From contig NZ_LOEE01000061.1 of NCBI RefSeq assembly GCF_001562415.1, positions 1-50,125 of the forward strand: DNA of 50,125 nucleotides. Reading direction: 5' to 3'. Positions within the stretch are counted from its first letter, which is position 1. Each line of letters opens with the position of its first letter. This DNA comes from Thermotalea metallivorans. GTDB lineage: Bacteria > Bacillota > Clostridia > Peptostreptococcales > Thermotaleaceae. Positions 24,418-33,132 of this stretch are shown piece by piece. The translations under genes and the position numbers were made by a program. The notes beneath the pieces were generated by a model. That model saw only the letters and a program-made list of their open reading frames with translations, ran no database searches and had not been told where the DNA came from.

Positions 24418-25356
24418 CTATGTTTCCATTTCCTCCGCAGTTTTATGATGTTGATTCCCTTGGGATGCAGGGACACCTTTTGAAGTCTGAACAAGGAATA
24501 CCCCCATCAGTATAACCCCAGTGGATGCGATTACATGAAAGGATAGAGGTTCATCCAAAATCAAACTTCCTAACAGAACGGCCACCGGCGGATTCACATA
24601 AGCATAGGTTCCTGCTTTTGCCGCCGGCCATTTTTGGAGAATATATATGTAACAGCTATAGGCCAAAATAGAACCAAAGAATATCAGGTAGAGCAGTGCC
24701 CCGATTCCCCGCAAGGTTACGTGGAATCTGGAAGTTTCCCCCAAGATCATCCCAACAATACTAAGCCCGATTCCTCCCGCCAACATTTCTATCCCTATAT
24801 GGGAAACAATGGAGCCAGAAGCCTGAAAGCTTTTGGAGTATATGGATCCCATGGCCCACATCAGGGTGCCTGTTAATAGTATCAGTGCACCCTTCAAATC
24901 AATTGCTCCTGAATCTGAATGGGTAAATACCAACAAAACCACCCCTGCAAATCCTAGGATTAATCCGCTCCATCCCTTGAAACCAATGCTTTTTCTATTG
25001 GGCAGCATCAACTCCAAAATAGCCATAAACAGAGGTACAGTGGCCACTAAAAGGGAAGCAATGCCCGAATGTACCCATTGTTCAGCCCATACCACAAGTC
25101 CATTTCCCCCCAATAAAAGAAACAAACCTACAACTGCAATTCTTCTGATATCTATAGGTGTCTTGGGAAACTCCAATCCTTTTAGCCAGGCAAAGCCTAC
25201 CATCAACAGTCCAGCCACAACAAACCGAATACCCGCAAAAATAGCCGGTGGAAATTCGCTTACCCCGATTCGAATCGCAAGATAAGTAGAACCCCACACA
25301 ATACAAACACATAGGTATGCTAAAATTACTTTCCTTTCCTCCTTATTTGTCGCCAC
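24418..25356 (-). CDS. EamA/DMT-family exporter, YedA-like
   Basis: A 312-residue protein with ten hydrophobic segments in two EamA repeats: AYLCVCIVWGSTYLAIRIGV opens repeat 1 and GALILLTGTLMWAMGSIYSK opens repeat 2, with YAYVNPPVAVLLGSLILDEP near the end. The family exports amino acids and other small metabolites; the substrate is unknown here. The start is GTG 25354-25356 with GGGAGG nine bases upstream. A 26-codon leader frame with a stronger site overlaps this start, so initiation may be coupled. Confidence 0.88.
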   Translation of the reverse strand: MATNKEERKVILAYLCVCIVWGSTYLAIRIGVSEFPPAIFAGIRFVVAGLLMVGFAWLKGLEFPKTPIDIRRIAVVGLFLLLGGNGLVVWAEQWVHSGIASLLVATVPLFMAILELMLPNRKSIGFKGWSGLILGFAGVVLLVFTHSDSGAIDLKGALILLTGTLMWAMGSIYSKSFQASGSIVSHIGIEMLAGGIGLSIVGMILGETSRFHVTLRGIGALLYLIFFGSILAYSCYIYILQKWPAAKAGTYAYVNPPVAVLLGSLILDEPLSFHVIASTGVILMGVFLVQTSKGVPASQGNQHHKTAEEMET

Positions 25357-25406
25357 CTGAAAATTCCTCCCACAGTCAAAATTTGTTTAATATCAAGCTC
25401 GTCCAT
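25326..25406 (-). CDS. Possible leader peptide overlapping the EamA gene start
   Basis: A 26-codon frame (starts MDELDIKQILTVGGIFRWRQ) begins at ATG 25404-25406 just behind GGAGGGGAAAT, a stronger site than that of the exporter. It overlaps the first ten codons of the exporter gene in another frame. A -10 box TATAAT lies about 20 bases upstream. It may couple translation or be a remnant; nothing shows that a peptide is made. Confidence 0.35.
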   Translation of the reverse strand: MDELDIKQILTVGGIFRWRQIRRKGK

Positions 25407-25690
25407 ATTTCCCCTCCTATTACTAATTATAATCTAATATTTAGAAATAATTAACTATATCATTATTATATTGTATGTTTTTCTAAGAATCGTAATATAT
25501 ATGAGCACATTTTTTTATTATCCTTTGTTATCTTCCATGCCCATATTCTCTATGCGTAAATAAATAAAAATTTCAGAACAACCATAAAAAAACTCCTAAC
25601 AGCAAATTAGGAGACGATTCACTATACATAATCAATCATCTATGATATGCTAATGCCAAAACTATTATTGTTTAGAAAGGAGAAATCACC
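25407..25690. other. AT-rich intergenic region between divergent genes
   Basis: It contains the exporter promoter candidate (minus strand TTAATT, 17 bases, TATAAT at 25426-25431). A hairpin lies at 25593-25613 (CTCCTAA / TTAGGAG) followed on the minus strand by eight T, a terminator with no identified upstream gene. The start region of the 25691 gene has GAAAGGAG. No other frame is convincing. Confidence 0.5.
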
Positions 25691-26065
25691 ATGTCTATAG
25701 AATTTTTTAAAAAAACTTTTCATGAAATCATAGAAGGTAAAAATACACCGGAATCGTTAGATGCAGAAGCCTATTGCTTTGCCCTGGGTCAAGCATTACA
25801 TCGGATTTTTGATGCCTTAGGCGGCATCGATCAGCATCGGCGAGAATTTAACTATCTTACCAATCCTTATCTGCCTGCCGACATACGCACCTTGTGCATT
25901 CGCATACTCAGATTTTTGAAAAATACCAGAAATCTTTTGGATTTTCAAGACCAACAACTTATGACAACCCTGGATTTTCTCATTTCTCAAGAGGATATTT
26001 TCCTTCGGTCCAAGATTGATTTTAAAAAATGTGAAGAAGCCTTCTATGCCGGCCTTTTCTGGTAA
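25691..26065 (+). CDS. Hypothetical protein, 124 residues
   Basis: ATG 25691 follows AGAAAGGAG with good spacing, so the gene is probably real. The product is mostly helical, with AYCFALGQALHRIFDALGGI near residues 27-46 and a C-terminal helix rich in acidic and aromatic residues. I do not recognise a family. No signal peptide or membrane segment is seen. It converges on the DUF2087 regulator with five bases between stop codons, and there is no terminator between them. Confidence 0.65.
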   Translation: MSIEFFKKTFHEIIEGKNTPESLDAEAYCFALGQALHRIFDALGGIDQHRREFNYLTNPYLPADIRTLCIRILRFLKNTRNLLDFQDQQLMTTLDFLISQEDIFLRSKIDFKKCEEAFYAGLFW

Positions 26066-26070
26066 ATGGG

Positions 26071-26832
26071 TCACAATTTTACCCAATATAAACTTCCATC
26101 CTGACTACGGTCCATGAAACCATATTCTATTAAATATCGCCTTATGGTCACATAGTCTTCATAGATATGTTTTAGTGTTTCATTTACCTCTTTTTCTGAG
26201 TATTTTTTGTGAGCATCAAATTGTTTGATAATATGCTGTAAAACAACAATTTTTCTTTTTTCCTTGCTTGGAAATAAACTCAAATGCTCCCCCTTAGGTC
26301 CTTGAAAATATGTTTTTAGTATATCTTGTCGCTCTTTCTCTGTAATTACATATCTTTCATCCACCATCGTCGCCCCCTTATGTATAGGAATTAATTTTTC
26401 TTCCGGTTGTACACCATCCTCGATTAGCCCCATGATGGCTAGAAATACCTTGGCCTGTTTCTCTCTCTCTTTCAATTTAAACCGGTGATTTCTTATGGTA
26501 GAAGTACTCCCAGAACCCAAAACCTGGGTAATTTCTTTGTCGCTTAAACCTTGATAAAAATGCTCCAACAGCTCTTTCTGATGCTCCGTTAATCCCGTAT
26601 ACCTTTTGTTCATATTGATCAAATACTGAAACACGGACCCATGGCAGTCATAAATATGTTTCTTGGCTGCCCTTTCTGCTTCATATAAAACATTTTCAAA
26701 GGGATAAATGATACCGCGGAAAAAAACTTCACCACAGAGAAGACATGAAAAGGCATCTCTTTTTTCATCATAGACATAGCCTTGCTTTATTTCCTCCACC
26801 GTAGCTTTCCAAAACATTTCGTTTCCATCCAT
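26071..26832 (-). CDS. LuxR-type HTH regulator with C-terminal DUF2087 domain
   Basis: A 253-residue protein. An N-terminal segment (SCLLCGEVFF and two cysteines) precedes a helix-turn-helix region, GLTEHQKELLEHFYQGLSDK followed by EITQVLGSGSTSTIRNHRFK, which resembles LuxR/sigma-4-type HTHs. The C-terminal DUF2087 domain has LSLFPSKEKRKIVVLQHIIK, YSEKEVNETLKHIYEDYVTI and RRYLIEYGFMDRSQDGSLYW. DUF2087 proteins are presumed transcription regulators; the target is unknown. ATG at 26830-26832. Confidence 0.82.
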   Translation of the reverse strand: MDGNEMFWKATVEEIKQGYVYDEKRDAFSCLLCGEVFFRGIIYPFENVLYEAERAAKKHIYDCHGSVFQYLINMNKRYTGLTEHQKELLEHFYQGLSDKEITQVLGSGSTSTIRNHRFKLKEREKQAKVFLAIMGLIEDGVQPEEKLIPIHKGATMVDERYVITEKERQDILKTYFQGPKGEHLSLFPSKEKRKIVVLQHIIKQFDAHKKYSEKEVNETLKHIYEDYVTIRRYLIEYGFMDRSQDGSLYWVKL

Positions 26833-26983
26833 ATAGTAGACACTCCTATTATTTGTTTGATTATTATATAGACATTATATCAAATTGTTTATATATTGTA
26901 AAGTATATCTCCATATTCTTAAAAGAGCATATACTCAACCCATCTGCCCCTTTTAATCATTCATGGTTTCCAACAAAAAGAAT

Positions 26984-27013
26984 AAAAAGATGATTCTATG
27001 ATCACCTTTTTTT
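26984..27013. terminator. Terminator downstream of splB
   Basis: AAAAAGATGAT / ATCACCTTTTT arms (one wobble) with a six-base loop and T runs on both strands. It lies 46 bases past the splB stop on the minus strand. Confidence 0.65.
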
Positions 27014-27058
27014 ATGATAACCCTTATATCATTTTTATCATGGACATATCTTTATTTT

Positions 27059-28069
27059 TTATCTATATATTTTCTCCTTTGGCAGATATGCACGGATTTT
27101 TTCATATACAAAATCTACCATTTCCTTTGTGTGTTTTTCTGCATACCTGGATACACCGTCATCACATACAAAAGGATACGCCAACAAGACGGAATGGGGT
27201 CTTTCCTTCTGAATCTTTTTGAGATAGTCTTTGGCCATTCGAAAAACTCCGATACTGATATCATAAATCTTATCGGATGGTAAAACCCGAAAGGTTTCTT
27301 CTATGCACCGGCTGTAATCAACTCTCCAGTCCTTGATATACAGCAGGGGATCAAAGCAAATTCTAACCTTCCAGCCTTTTTCCATGGCCTTTCGAGCACT
27401 TTGCAGCCGTGCTTCCAGACTAGGTGCGTTTATTTCATATCTGCTTGCCACTGGAGAGGGCGATAGGGTCCACGCCAAAATGAAATTTTCCAAAGGCGGT
27501 ATGTTTTCTATAGCTTTAAAATTTGCGCTCTTCGTACGCAGTTCCAGCTTTAGGGACGGATGCCGTCTCGCAAATTCTGTCCAAAGAGCTACAAAGGATG
27601 TAATTCCCTCCAATGCTAATAAATCCGTATCATAGGAAATACAAAGATATATGGTTCCCTCCATTAAAAGTCTTTCTACTTCTTTAAACACATCTTCAAG
27701 ATTCACAAAAATGACAATATTGGCTGAAGGATACATTCCCTGCAAATAGCAGTACTCACAATCATAGATGCAATTCATCATAGAGGATGTATAGTAAAAG
27801 CGGTCATTTCCAAAATCCTCGCAAACTTCCGCTCCTTGGTAAACAAAGGCATCTTTCTTTTTTGCCAAAATCAGTTTTGGTGTTTGTTTCTGAAGGGTAA
27901 AACTCTGATGTCCGCGGCAAAATACCTCCTTATAATGATCTATCTCTATCACAAAAGCATTCTTAAAATGACTTATCATCTTTTGGGTATTGGGATGATT
28001 TTTTATCTCCCTTTCCATATAAATATGTGAAAAACTAGAGATCGGTAAGCTGTTCTTTAATTCTTGCAA
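27059..28069 (-). CDS. splB: Spore photoproduct lyase (radical SAM)
   Basis: About 336 residues. The radical-SAM cysteines are C100, C104 and C107 in NCIYDCEYCYLQGMYPSANI. C143 (IYLCISYDTDLLALE) aligns in position with the catalytic cysteine C141 of the Bacillus enzyme. The enzyme uses S-adenosylmethionine to reverse 5-thyminyl-5,6-dihydrothymine lesions during spore germination. I choose the TTG at 28067-28069: GAGGGGAAG lies at the right distance and the first ATG (28018) has none. It overlaps the end of the upstream nucleosidase-like gene by 35 bases, so the two are translationally coupled. Confidence 0.88.
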   Translation of the reverse strand: MQELKNSLPISSFSHIYMEREIKNHPNTQKMISHFKNAFVIEIDHYKEVFCRGHQSFTLQKQTPKLILAKKKDAFVYQGAEVCEDFGNDRFYYTSSMMNCIYDCEYCYLQGMYPSANIVIFVNLEDVFKEVERLLMEGTIYLCISYDTDLLALEGITSFVALWTEFARRHPSLKLELRTKSANFKAIENIPPLENFILAWTLSPSPVASRYEINAPSLEARLQSARKAMEKGWKVRICFDPLLYIKDWRVDYSRCIEETFRVLPSDKIYDISIGVFRMAKDYLKKIQKERPHSVLLAYPFVCDDGVSRYAEKHTKEMVDFVYEKIRAYLPKEKIYR

Positions 28070-28865
28070 AATGCATCTTCCCCTCGTTTTTTGTTGTACT
28101 GCTGATGGATATATAGGATTGTAACACATCCCTTACATTTCCACATCGCACCTGGTATTGTTTTGCCATTTGCCTAAGCTGATGCTGCATGGCTGCAGTA
28201 AGGTTTAAATTTTTGCTGATTTTTTGAAGAAGTTCTTCCTCTTCCTCCGTTAAAACCGGCTTGGGTGCCGATAAAGCTTTTCCCCTTTTGTCTATCCAAG
28301 ATATGATTTGGGCCGCATTTCTTTCCACCATGGCCGTTGCATCATCCCCTGTCAGCCCTTCCCCTTCTAAAAAATCAGAAACAATTTTAATGATGTGTAT
28401 CTGATGGGGAGGCAGGAATAGGGAAGCAGCCTGAAAAACCCCTGCTCCTTCCATGTCTGCCAGTTCTCCTTCTATGTCCTTATCTTTGTAACGGTTGACG
28501 ACCCTTGGAAAAGTTTCCAAAATTCCTTCTTGAAAAGGATGAGAAAACAACACGTCAGGAAAAAAACTCTTTTTTGTAGTATGTTCAATAATCTTATGGC
28601 ATAATACAGGGGATCCTTTCGAAAACTTCCTGGTATTTGCTCCGCATATACCCAGGTTGATCAGCAAATCTGCAGATTGTGCATTTGATAAAGTCAACAA
28701 ATGGGCAGTGGCAATAGCAGCGGCAATCCCTGTTCCTGTGATGATGAGAGTTATATTTTCATTTTTAAATACCTGAAACTTTACGATCTCCGGGTCCCTT
28801 TTTAATCCCAAATATCGTATAAAAGGACTGGCTTCCCAATACATTGCCGTGGTAATATAGATCAT
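28035..28865 (-). CDS. MTA/SAH nucleosidase-like protein with C-terminal extension, coupled to splB
   Basis: A 276-residue protein with a purine nucleosidase/phosphorylase fold in residues 1-190. The three catalytic positions of MTA/SAH nucleosidases appear conserved: E11 (TTAMYWEASPF), E139 (LADMEGAGVFQAA) and D164 (IKIVSDFL). A helical extension of about 85 residues follows, ending HFARIKEQLTDL. Such enzymes cleave methylthioadenosine, SAH and 5'-deoxyadenosine; the last is formed by radical-SAM chemistry. Because splB follows with overlap, removal of deoxyadenosine is a reasonable but unproven role. ATG has GGAGGG upstream. Confidence 0.8.
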   Translation of the reverse strand: MIYITTAMYWEASPFIRYLGLKRDPEIVKFQVFKNENITLIITGTGIAAAIATAHLLTLSNAQSADLLINLGICGANTRKFSKGSPVLCHKIIEHTTKKSFFPDVLFSHPFQEGILETFPRVVNRYKDKDIEGELADMEGAGVFQAASLFLPPHQIHIIKIVSDFLEGEGLTGDDATAMVERNAAQIISWIDKRGKALSAPKPVLTEEEEELLQKISKNLNLTAAMQHQLRQMAKQYQVRCGNVRDVLQSYISISSTTKNEGKMHFARIKEQLTDL

Positions 28866-28916
28866 CCGCCCGCCCTCCTTTTTTTAAATTTTAAAAGAAA
28901 GTTGACAATTTTCTTC

Positions 28917-28945
28917 ATTATAGATGATGAATCCATCAATGTCAA
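28917..28945 (-). promoter_or_regulatory. Consensus sigma-A promoter of the nucleosidase-splB operon
   Basis: TTGACA (28940-28945), exactly 17 bases, TATAAT (28917-28922) on the minus strand. Eight-base inverted arms GACAATTT and AAATTGTC (28904-28911 and 28944-28951) flank the region and could form an operator. Confidence 0.75.
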
Positions 28946-29015
28946 ATTGTCTATTTCTTTTGTGAAATTTCTGTTCTATAATTCCTCTTGTAGTCGAAAT
29001 GCAAAGGGAATTTTA

Positions 29016-29044
29016 TTAACATCCCCTAATGAATATGATATAAT
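29016..29044 (+). promoter_or_regulatory. Promoter of the penicillin-binding protein gene
   Basis: TTAACA (29016-29021), 17 bases, TATAAT (29039-29044), about 50 bases before the ribosome binding site. Confidence 0.65.
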
Positions 29045-29102
29045 GATTTCAAGTTGTATACCCATGCTCCACTTTTCCTTATAGATATTAGGAGGGATTC
29101 AC

Positions 29103-31994
29103 TTGACAGAAAATCATGAACAAAAGAGCAGAAATACAAAGAAAAAGAAAAAAAGAAATTATAGCATATTTAGAATGATACTTCTGATTGTCATATTGAT
29201 AGGTTTTATTGGAACAGGTGCCTTGGGAGGTTTGGTGTTTGCCTTCATTAAGTCGGCAAAACCCATCGATGTAACAAAGATTGATTCCGTTTTATCGGAA
29301 AACTCCTTTATCTTTGATAAAGAGGGAAATTTAATTGAGAAAGTAGAAAGTGACATATTAAGAACACCCGTAGAGTATAGTCAAATACCTGAACATTTAA
29401 GGAATGCCATTATTGCCATAGAAGACAGAGATTTTAAAAAACATAACGGCATCAGCATCAAAGGAATCATTCGTGCTACATGGGAAAACCTAAAGGCAAG
29501 GGGGCCGGTACAGGGTGCCAGTACCATCACCCAACAGTTGGCAAAAAACCTCTACTTGTCCAATGAAAAGAAAATCAGTAGAAAAATTATAGAGGCTTAT
29601 TATGCACTGCAAATCGAAAAACATTTGAGCAAGGAACAAATTCTTACGGCTTATCTCAATGCCGCCTATTTCGGCGCAGGAGCCCAAGGTGTTCAGGCTG
29701 CTGCCCAGGCCTATTTTTCAAAAGATGTCAGTCAACTGGATTTAGCTGAATCTGCCTTGATTGCAGGTATAACAAAAAATCCTGCCAAGTTTTCACCTTT
29801 AAAGACATTGAGAAAAGAGGACGTAGATCCCAATAAGCATTTTATTATCGATGATTCCGATGAGATCTACACCATTGTCTATGACGAAAGATATAAAGAC
29901 CGTCAACACCTGGTTCTAAAAATCATGAAAGATGAAAAGATGATTACTGAAGAAGAATATCAGGAAGCACTGCATGTAGACATCAAAGAACGCTTAAAAC
30001 CAGGAGGCAAACAGGTATCTTCCGGTATTTCTTCCTATTTTGTGGACCAGGTCAAACGTGATGTCATACAAGCCCTCATGAAAGAGTTGGATAAAACTGA
30101 AGAAGAAGCAAAAGACATGCTTTATAACCAAGGCCTCCGCATTTACAGCACCATGGATTTAAAGATGCAAAAAATACTGGAAAAAGTCTACGAGGACAGC
30201 AGGAATTTTCCCAACTTGATTGCAAAAAAAGATGGGGCTGGCAATCTCCTCAGCAAAAATGGATCGATTTTATTATACAAATACGATAACTTAATTAATA
30301 GCAATGAACAACTGATCATCCCAAAGGGGGATTATCAGTATGATACGGAAGGAAATTTAGTTCTGTTCAAAGGACGGAGGCTAAATTTTGATCCTTTGTA
30401 TGAAAACGGCGAAGTCAAAGGAATCCAGGTCGCCGTAAGGGATGCCTACACCCTCAGCCCTGACAAGGAATATCTCATGCATAAGGGTGGCCCAATCAAG
30501 ATCCCCAGTCAGTATAAATCCTATGATGGGAAAAACAATCTTGTGATTCATAAAGAATTCTTAGAGCATTCTCCTGAATTTTTTTCCAAAGGATCTAACG
30601 ACAGCTTATTGATTTCAAAGGAAAATTACTATATGAGTGATAAGGGTGTTGTACAGCCCCAATCAGCCATGGTCATTATGGATTATCATACGGGAGAAAT
30701 CAAAGCGTTGGTCGGTGGCAGAGATATAAAAGGGAAAAAATTATATAACCGTGCCATCAACCCAAGACAGCCCGGTTCTGCCATTAAACCCCTTTCCGTT
30801 TATACGCCGGCCATTGACAACGGTTGGACTGCGGCAGACGTAGTGGATGATGTGCCAAACTATGATCAAAGTGGCCGCCTATGGCCAAAAAACTGGTACA
30901 AAGGTTATCATGGACTCTCCACCCTTCGGGAGGGAGTTCAGTGGTCCATCAACGTACTGGCTGTAAAAATCGGTGAGCAAATTGGCATAAACACTTCCAT
31001 TGAATACTTGAAAAAAATGGGCATCACCACCATTGATGAAAAGGGCGGCACCAGCGATTTAAATCTTGCTGCCATGGCCTTAGGCGGTATGACCAAAGGC
31101 ATCAGTCCTCTGGAATTGACTGCTGCCTATGGGTCTTTGGCAAATAATGGAGTTTATATTCGTCCCAAATCCTTTGTAAAGATAACGGATCGGGACGGCA
31201 ATGTCATTTTAGAAAATACCAGTTTTAAGAATCTTGTGGTAAAACCAGAGGTCGCCTTTATCGTTACCGATATGATGAAGAGTGTTGTTTCTGCCGGTAC
31301 CGGCCAAAAAGCAAAATTAGACAGAGAAAATTCCGTCATTCCAGTAGCCGGTAAAACCGGTACAACCTCTGACAACTATGATGCATGGTTTGTAGGATAT
31401 ACACCTTACTATGTGGGGGGTGTTTGGATCGGTAATGACGTACAGATGGAGCTGGCAAGCGGCAGCGCCCTCAGCGCCCAGCTTTGGAAGACTGTTATGG
31501 CAAAAGTCCATGAGGGGCTTCCTCCAAGGGATTTTGAAAAACCTGAAAACATTATCTCCGTAAAGATCGATACAAAATCGGGTAAACTTCCCACAGAAAT
31601 CAGCTACCAAGATCCCCGAGGCACCGTCCGGACTGAATATTTCATTCGAGGTACAGAGCCAAAAGAGTACGATGATGTCCACGTAGAATTGGAAGTGGAT
31701 ACAAGCACCAATAAACTGGCTACACCCTATTGTCCTCCGACTTTGGTGGAAAAAAGAATATTTATTAAACGCCCCATTCCTTATAACCCTGGAGACCATG
31801 GAGGCATTGTTCCGGATGATTATATTTACGAAGTTCCCGGCATGTGCGATGTACACAATGCAGAAAACAACGGCATCATTATTGATCCGCTGCAGCCTTT
31901 ACCTTTTCCTACGGTTCCTAAGAAAAATGAAAATAACAATAATTTATCGGAAGATCCTATAGAAACACCCGTGATCGACAGTGGGTCCAACTAA
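29103..31994 (+). CDS. Class A penicillin-binding protein (glycosyltransferase/transpeptidase)
   Basis: A 963-residue bifunctional peptidoglycan synthase. A basic cytoplasmic tail and one transmembrane helix (about 25-48) are followed by the GT51 domain with catalytic E107 in AIEDRDFKKHNGI and QGASTITQQLAKNLYLS. The transpeptidase has the SxxK serine S559 (PGSAIKPL), SIN (WSINVLA) and the KTG triad K751 (GKTGTTSDN). A long tail after the transpeptidase ends in an Asn/Pro-rich region. Start TTG 29103 with AGGAGGG seven bases upstream. Position next to sporulation genes does not by itself imply a spore role. Confidence 0.93.
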   Translation: MTENHEQKSRNTKKKKKRNYSIFRMILLIVILIGFIGTGALGGLVFAFIKSAKPIDVTKIDSVLSENSFIFDKEGNLIEKVESDILRTPVEYSQIPEHLRNAIIAIEDRDFKKHNGISIKGIIRATWENLKARGPVQGASTITQQLAKNLYLSNEKKISRKIIEAYYALQIEKHLSKEQILTAYLNAAYFGAGAQGVQAAAQAYFSKDVSQLDLAESALIAGITKNPAKFSPLKTLRKEDVDPNKHFIIDDSDEIYTIVYDERYKDRQHLVLKIMKDEKMITEEEYQEALHVDIKERLKPGGKQVSSGISSYFVDQVKRDVIQALMKELDKTEEEAKDMLYNQGLRIYSTMDLKMQKILEKVYEDSRNFPNLIAKKDGAGNLLSKNGSILLYKYDNLINSNEQLIIPKGDYQYDTEGNLVLFKGRRLNFDPLYENGEVKGIQVAVRDAYTLSPDKEYLMHKGGPIKIPSQYKSYDGKNNLVIHKEFLEHSPEFFSKGSNDSLLISKENYYMSDKGVVQPQSAMVIMDYHTGEIKALVGGRDIKGKKLYNRAINPRQPGSAIKPLSVYTPAIDNGWTAADVVDDVPNYDQSGRLWPKNWYKGYHGLSTLREGVQWSINVLAVKIGEQIGINTSIEYLKKMGITTIDEKGGTSDLNLAAMALGGMTKGISPLELTAAYGSLANNGVYIRPKSFVKITDRDGNVILENTSFKNLVVKPEVAFIVTDMMKSVVSAGTGQKAKLDRENSVIPVAGKTGTTSDNYDAWFVGYTPYYVGGVWIGNDVQMELASGSALSAQLWKTVMAKVHEGLPPRDFEKPENIISVKIDTKSGKLPTEISYQDPRGTVRTEYFIRGTEPKEYDDVHVELEVDTSTNKLATPYCPPTLVEKRIFIKRPIPYNPGDHGGIVPDDYIYEVPGMCDVHNAENNGIIIDPLQPLPFPTVPKKNENNNNLSEDPIETPVIDSGSN

Positions 31995-32016
31995 AGTCAG
32001 CGACAGACTATAGCAA

Positions 32017-32074
32017 AACCCTTGAGATTTTGCCTTGCCAGTTCGCGGCTAAGCCAAAATCTCAAGGGTTCTTT
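32017..32074. terminator. Terminator between the PBP gene and spoVAEa
   Basis: Outer arms AACCCTTGAGATTTTG / CAAAATCTCAAGGGTT, 16 perfect pairs, enclose a second imperfect stem (GCCTTGCC / GGCTAAGC). TTCTTTCTT follows. It lies between convergent genes and probably serves both. Confidence 0.75.
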
Positions 32075-32139
32075 CTTATCCTGCCGTTTTTTCTACAAAC
32101 CACAGCGTCATCCCCCATGGAGGATAAAGTTGCAAATGA

Positions 32140-32727
32140 TTAAAGGCTATTCTTTTCCACACTGTTTTTGCTTGCACTCCTATTTAAAATTTCTTCCATT
32201 GCCTTTGTGAGAATTGGCGCTCCCATCTCACAATCATCTTTTCCTGCCATCTTTCCTATATCGCCAATTCCTACAATGACAGGGACTTCACATTTTTTGA
32301 TAATATCCACCGTATCCCCATAGATTACGTTGTTTTTTTGGGGGAGCCCTTCCTTATCTACGGCACCCTCAATAATTTTCCCATCACAAGTAACAGAAAA
32401 ATCTACTTCTACTCCCTTTACCCCTTGGGTGTTCGAAGCGACTGCAATTACGCCCATAATTTCTATGTCGGGATGATTTGCAATCTCATACAATGCCCAC
32501 TCTCCCCTGCCTGTCCTGGAAGATCCTTTGTCGTCCACCATCACCACCACAGGGTCGTACTTCGCCCTTTTGATAAGTTCCACAATTTCCACACCACTCA
32601 TCGGGGTAGGATTTCCCCCTGATCGTGATATACATCTTCCCCCAATATTTGCTGCTGCCGTCTCCACAGCCCTTTGGGCAACAGAATCCCCGTCTGTCAC
32701 AAGAATTACCTTTCTCTTTTGTGTCAT
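32140..32727 (-). CDS. spoVAEa: Stage V sporulation protein AE, soluble form (SpoVAEa)
   Basis: A 195-residue cytosolic protein: KRKVILVTDGDSVAQRAVET, RCISRSGGNPTPMSGVEIVE, VMVDDKGSSRTGRGEWALYE and VPVIVGIGDIGKMAGKDDCE match SpoVAEa of Bacilli. The spoVA products import dipicolinic acid into the forespore and release it at germination; the role of this soluble member is less clear. It is the last gene of the cluster and no spoVAF follows; the next gene is the convergent PBP. Confidence 0.9.
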   Translation of the reverse strand: MTQKRKVILVTDGDSVAQRAVETAAANIGGRCISRSGGNPTPMSGVEIVELIKRAKYDPVVVMVDDKGSSRTGRGEWALYEIANHPDIEIMGVIAVASNTQGVKGVEVDFSVTCDGKIIEGAVDKEGLPQKNNVIYGDTVDIIKKCEVPVIVGIGDIGKMAGKDDCEMGAPILTKAMEEILNRSASKNSVEKNSL

Positions 32728-32759
32728 TCCCCTGTTCCTTTCCTTATAGATTTTCTATT

Positions 32760-33116
32760 TTATTTTTTTGTCTTGGGTGTAAATATAACAGACATCAAAT
32801 ATCCAAACAGAATTGCCGCCGCCACCCCACCGGCTGTGGCTTGAACCCCCCCCGTAAAAGCTCCCAAGACTCCTTTTGCTTTGGTAGCTTTGATAGCTCC
32901 TTTCGCCAAAGCATATCCAAAGCCAGGAAGAGGCACTGTGGCTCCTGCGCCGCCAAATTCTGCGATGGGTTCATAGATTCCTAGAGCAGTCAGAATAACT
33001 CCTGCAGTAACGAAAAGAACCAGTACATGGGCCGGCGTCAACTTTGTACCATCCATTAACAACTGCCCGATTACACAAATCAGGCCTCCTACAACAAATG
33101 CTCGAATATAATCCAT
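32760..33116 (-). CDS. spoVAEb: Stage V sporulation protein AE, membrane form (SpoVAEb)
   Basis: A 118-residue protein with about four membrane segments: YIRAFVVGGLICVIGQLLMD opens it, then TPAHVLVLFVTAGVILTALG, GAGATVPLPGFGYALAKGAI and AAAILFGYLMSVIF. It is homologous to SpoVAC, with the shared FVVGGLICVIGQ start, and is a component of the DPA channel in the inner forespore membrane. It is followed 32 bases later by spoVAEa. Confidence 0.93.
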   Translation of the reverse strand: MDYIRAFVVGGLICVIGQLLMDGTKLTPAHVLVLFVTAGVILTALGIYEPIAEFGGAGATVPLPGFGYALAKGAIKATKAKGVLGAFTGGVQATAGGVAAAILFGYLMSVIFTPKTKK

Positions 33117-33132
33117 ATAGATTCCCCTTCCT

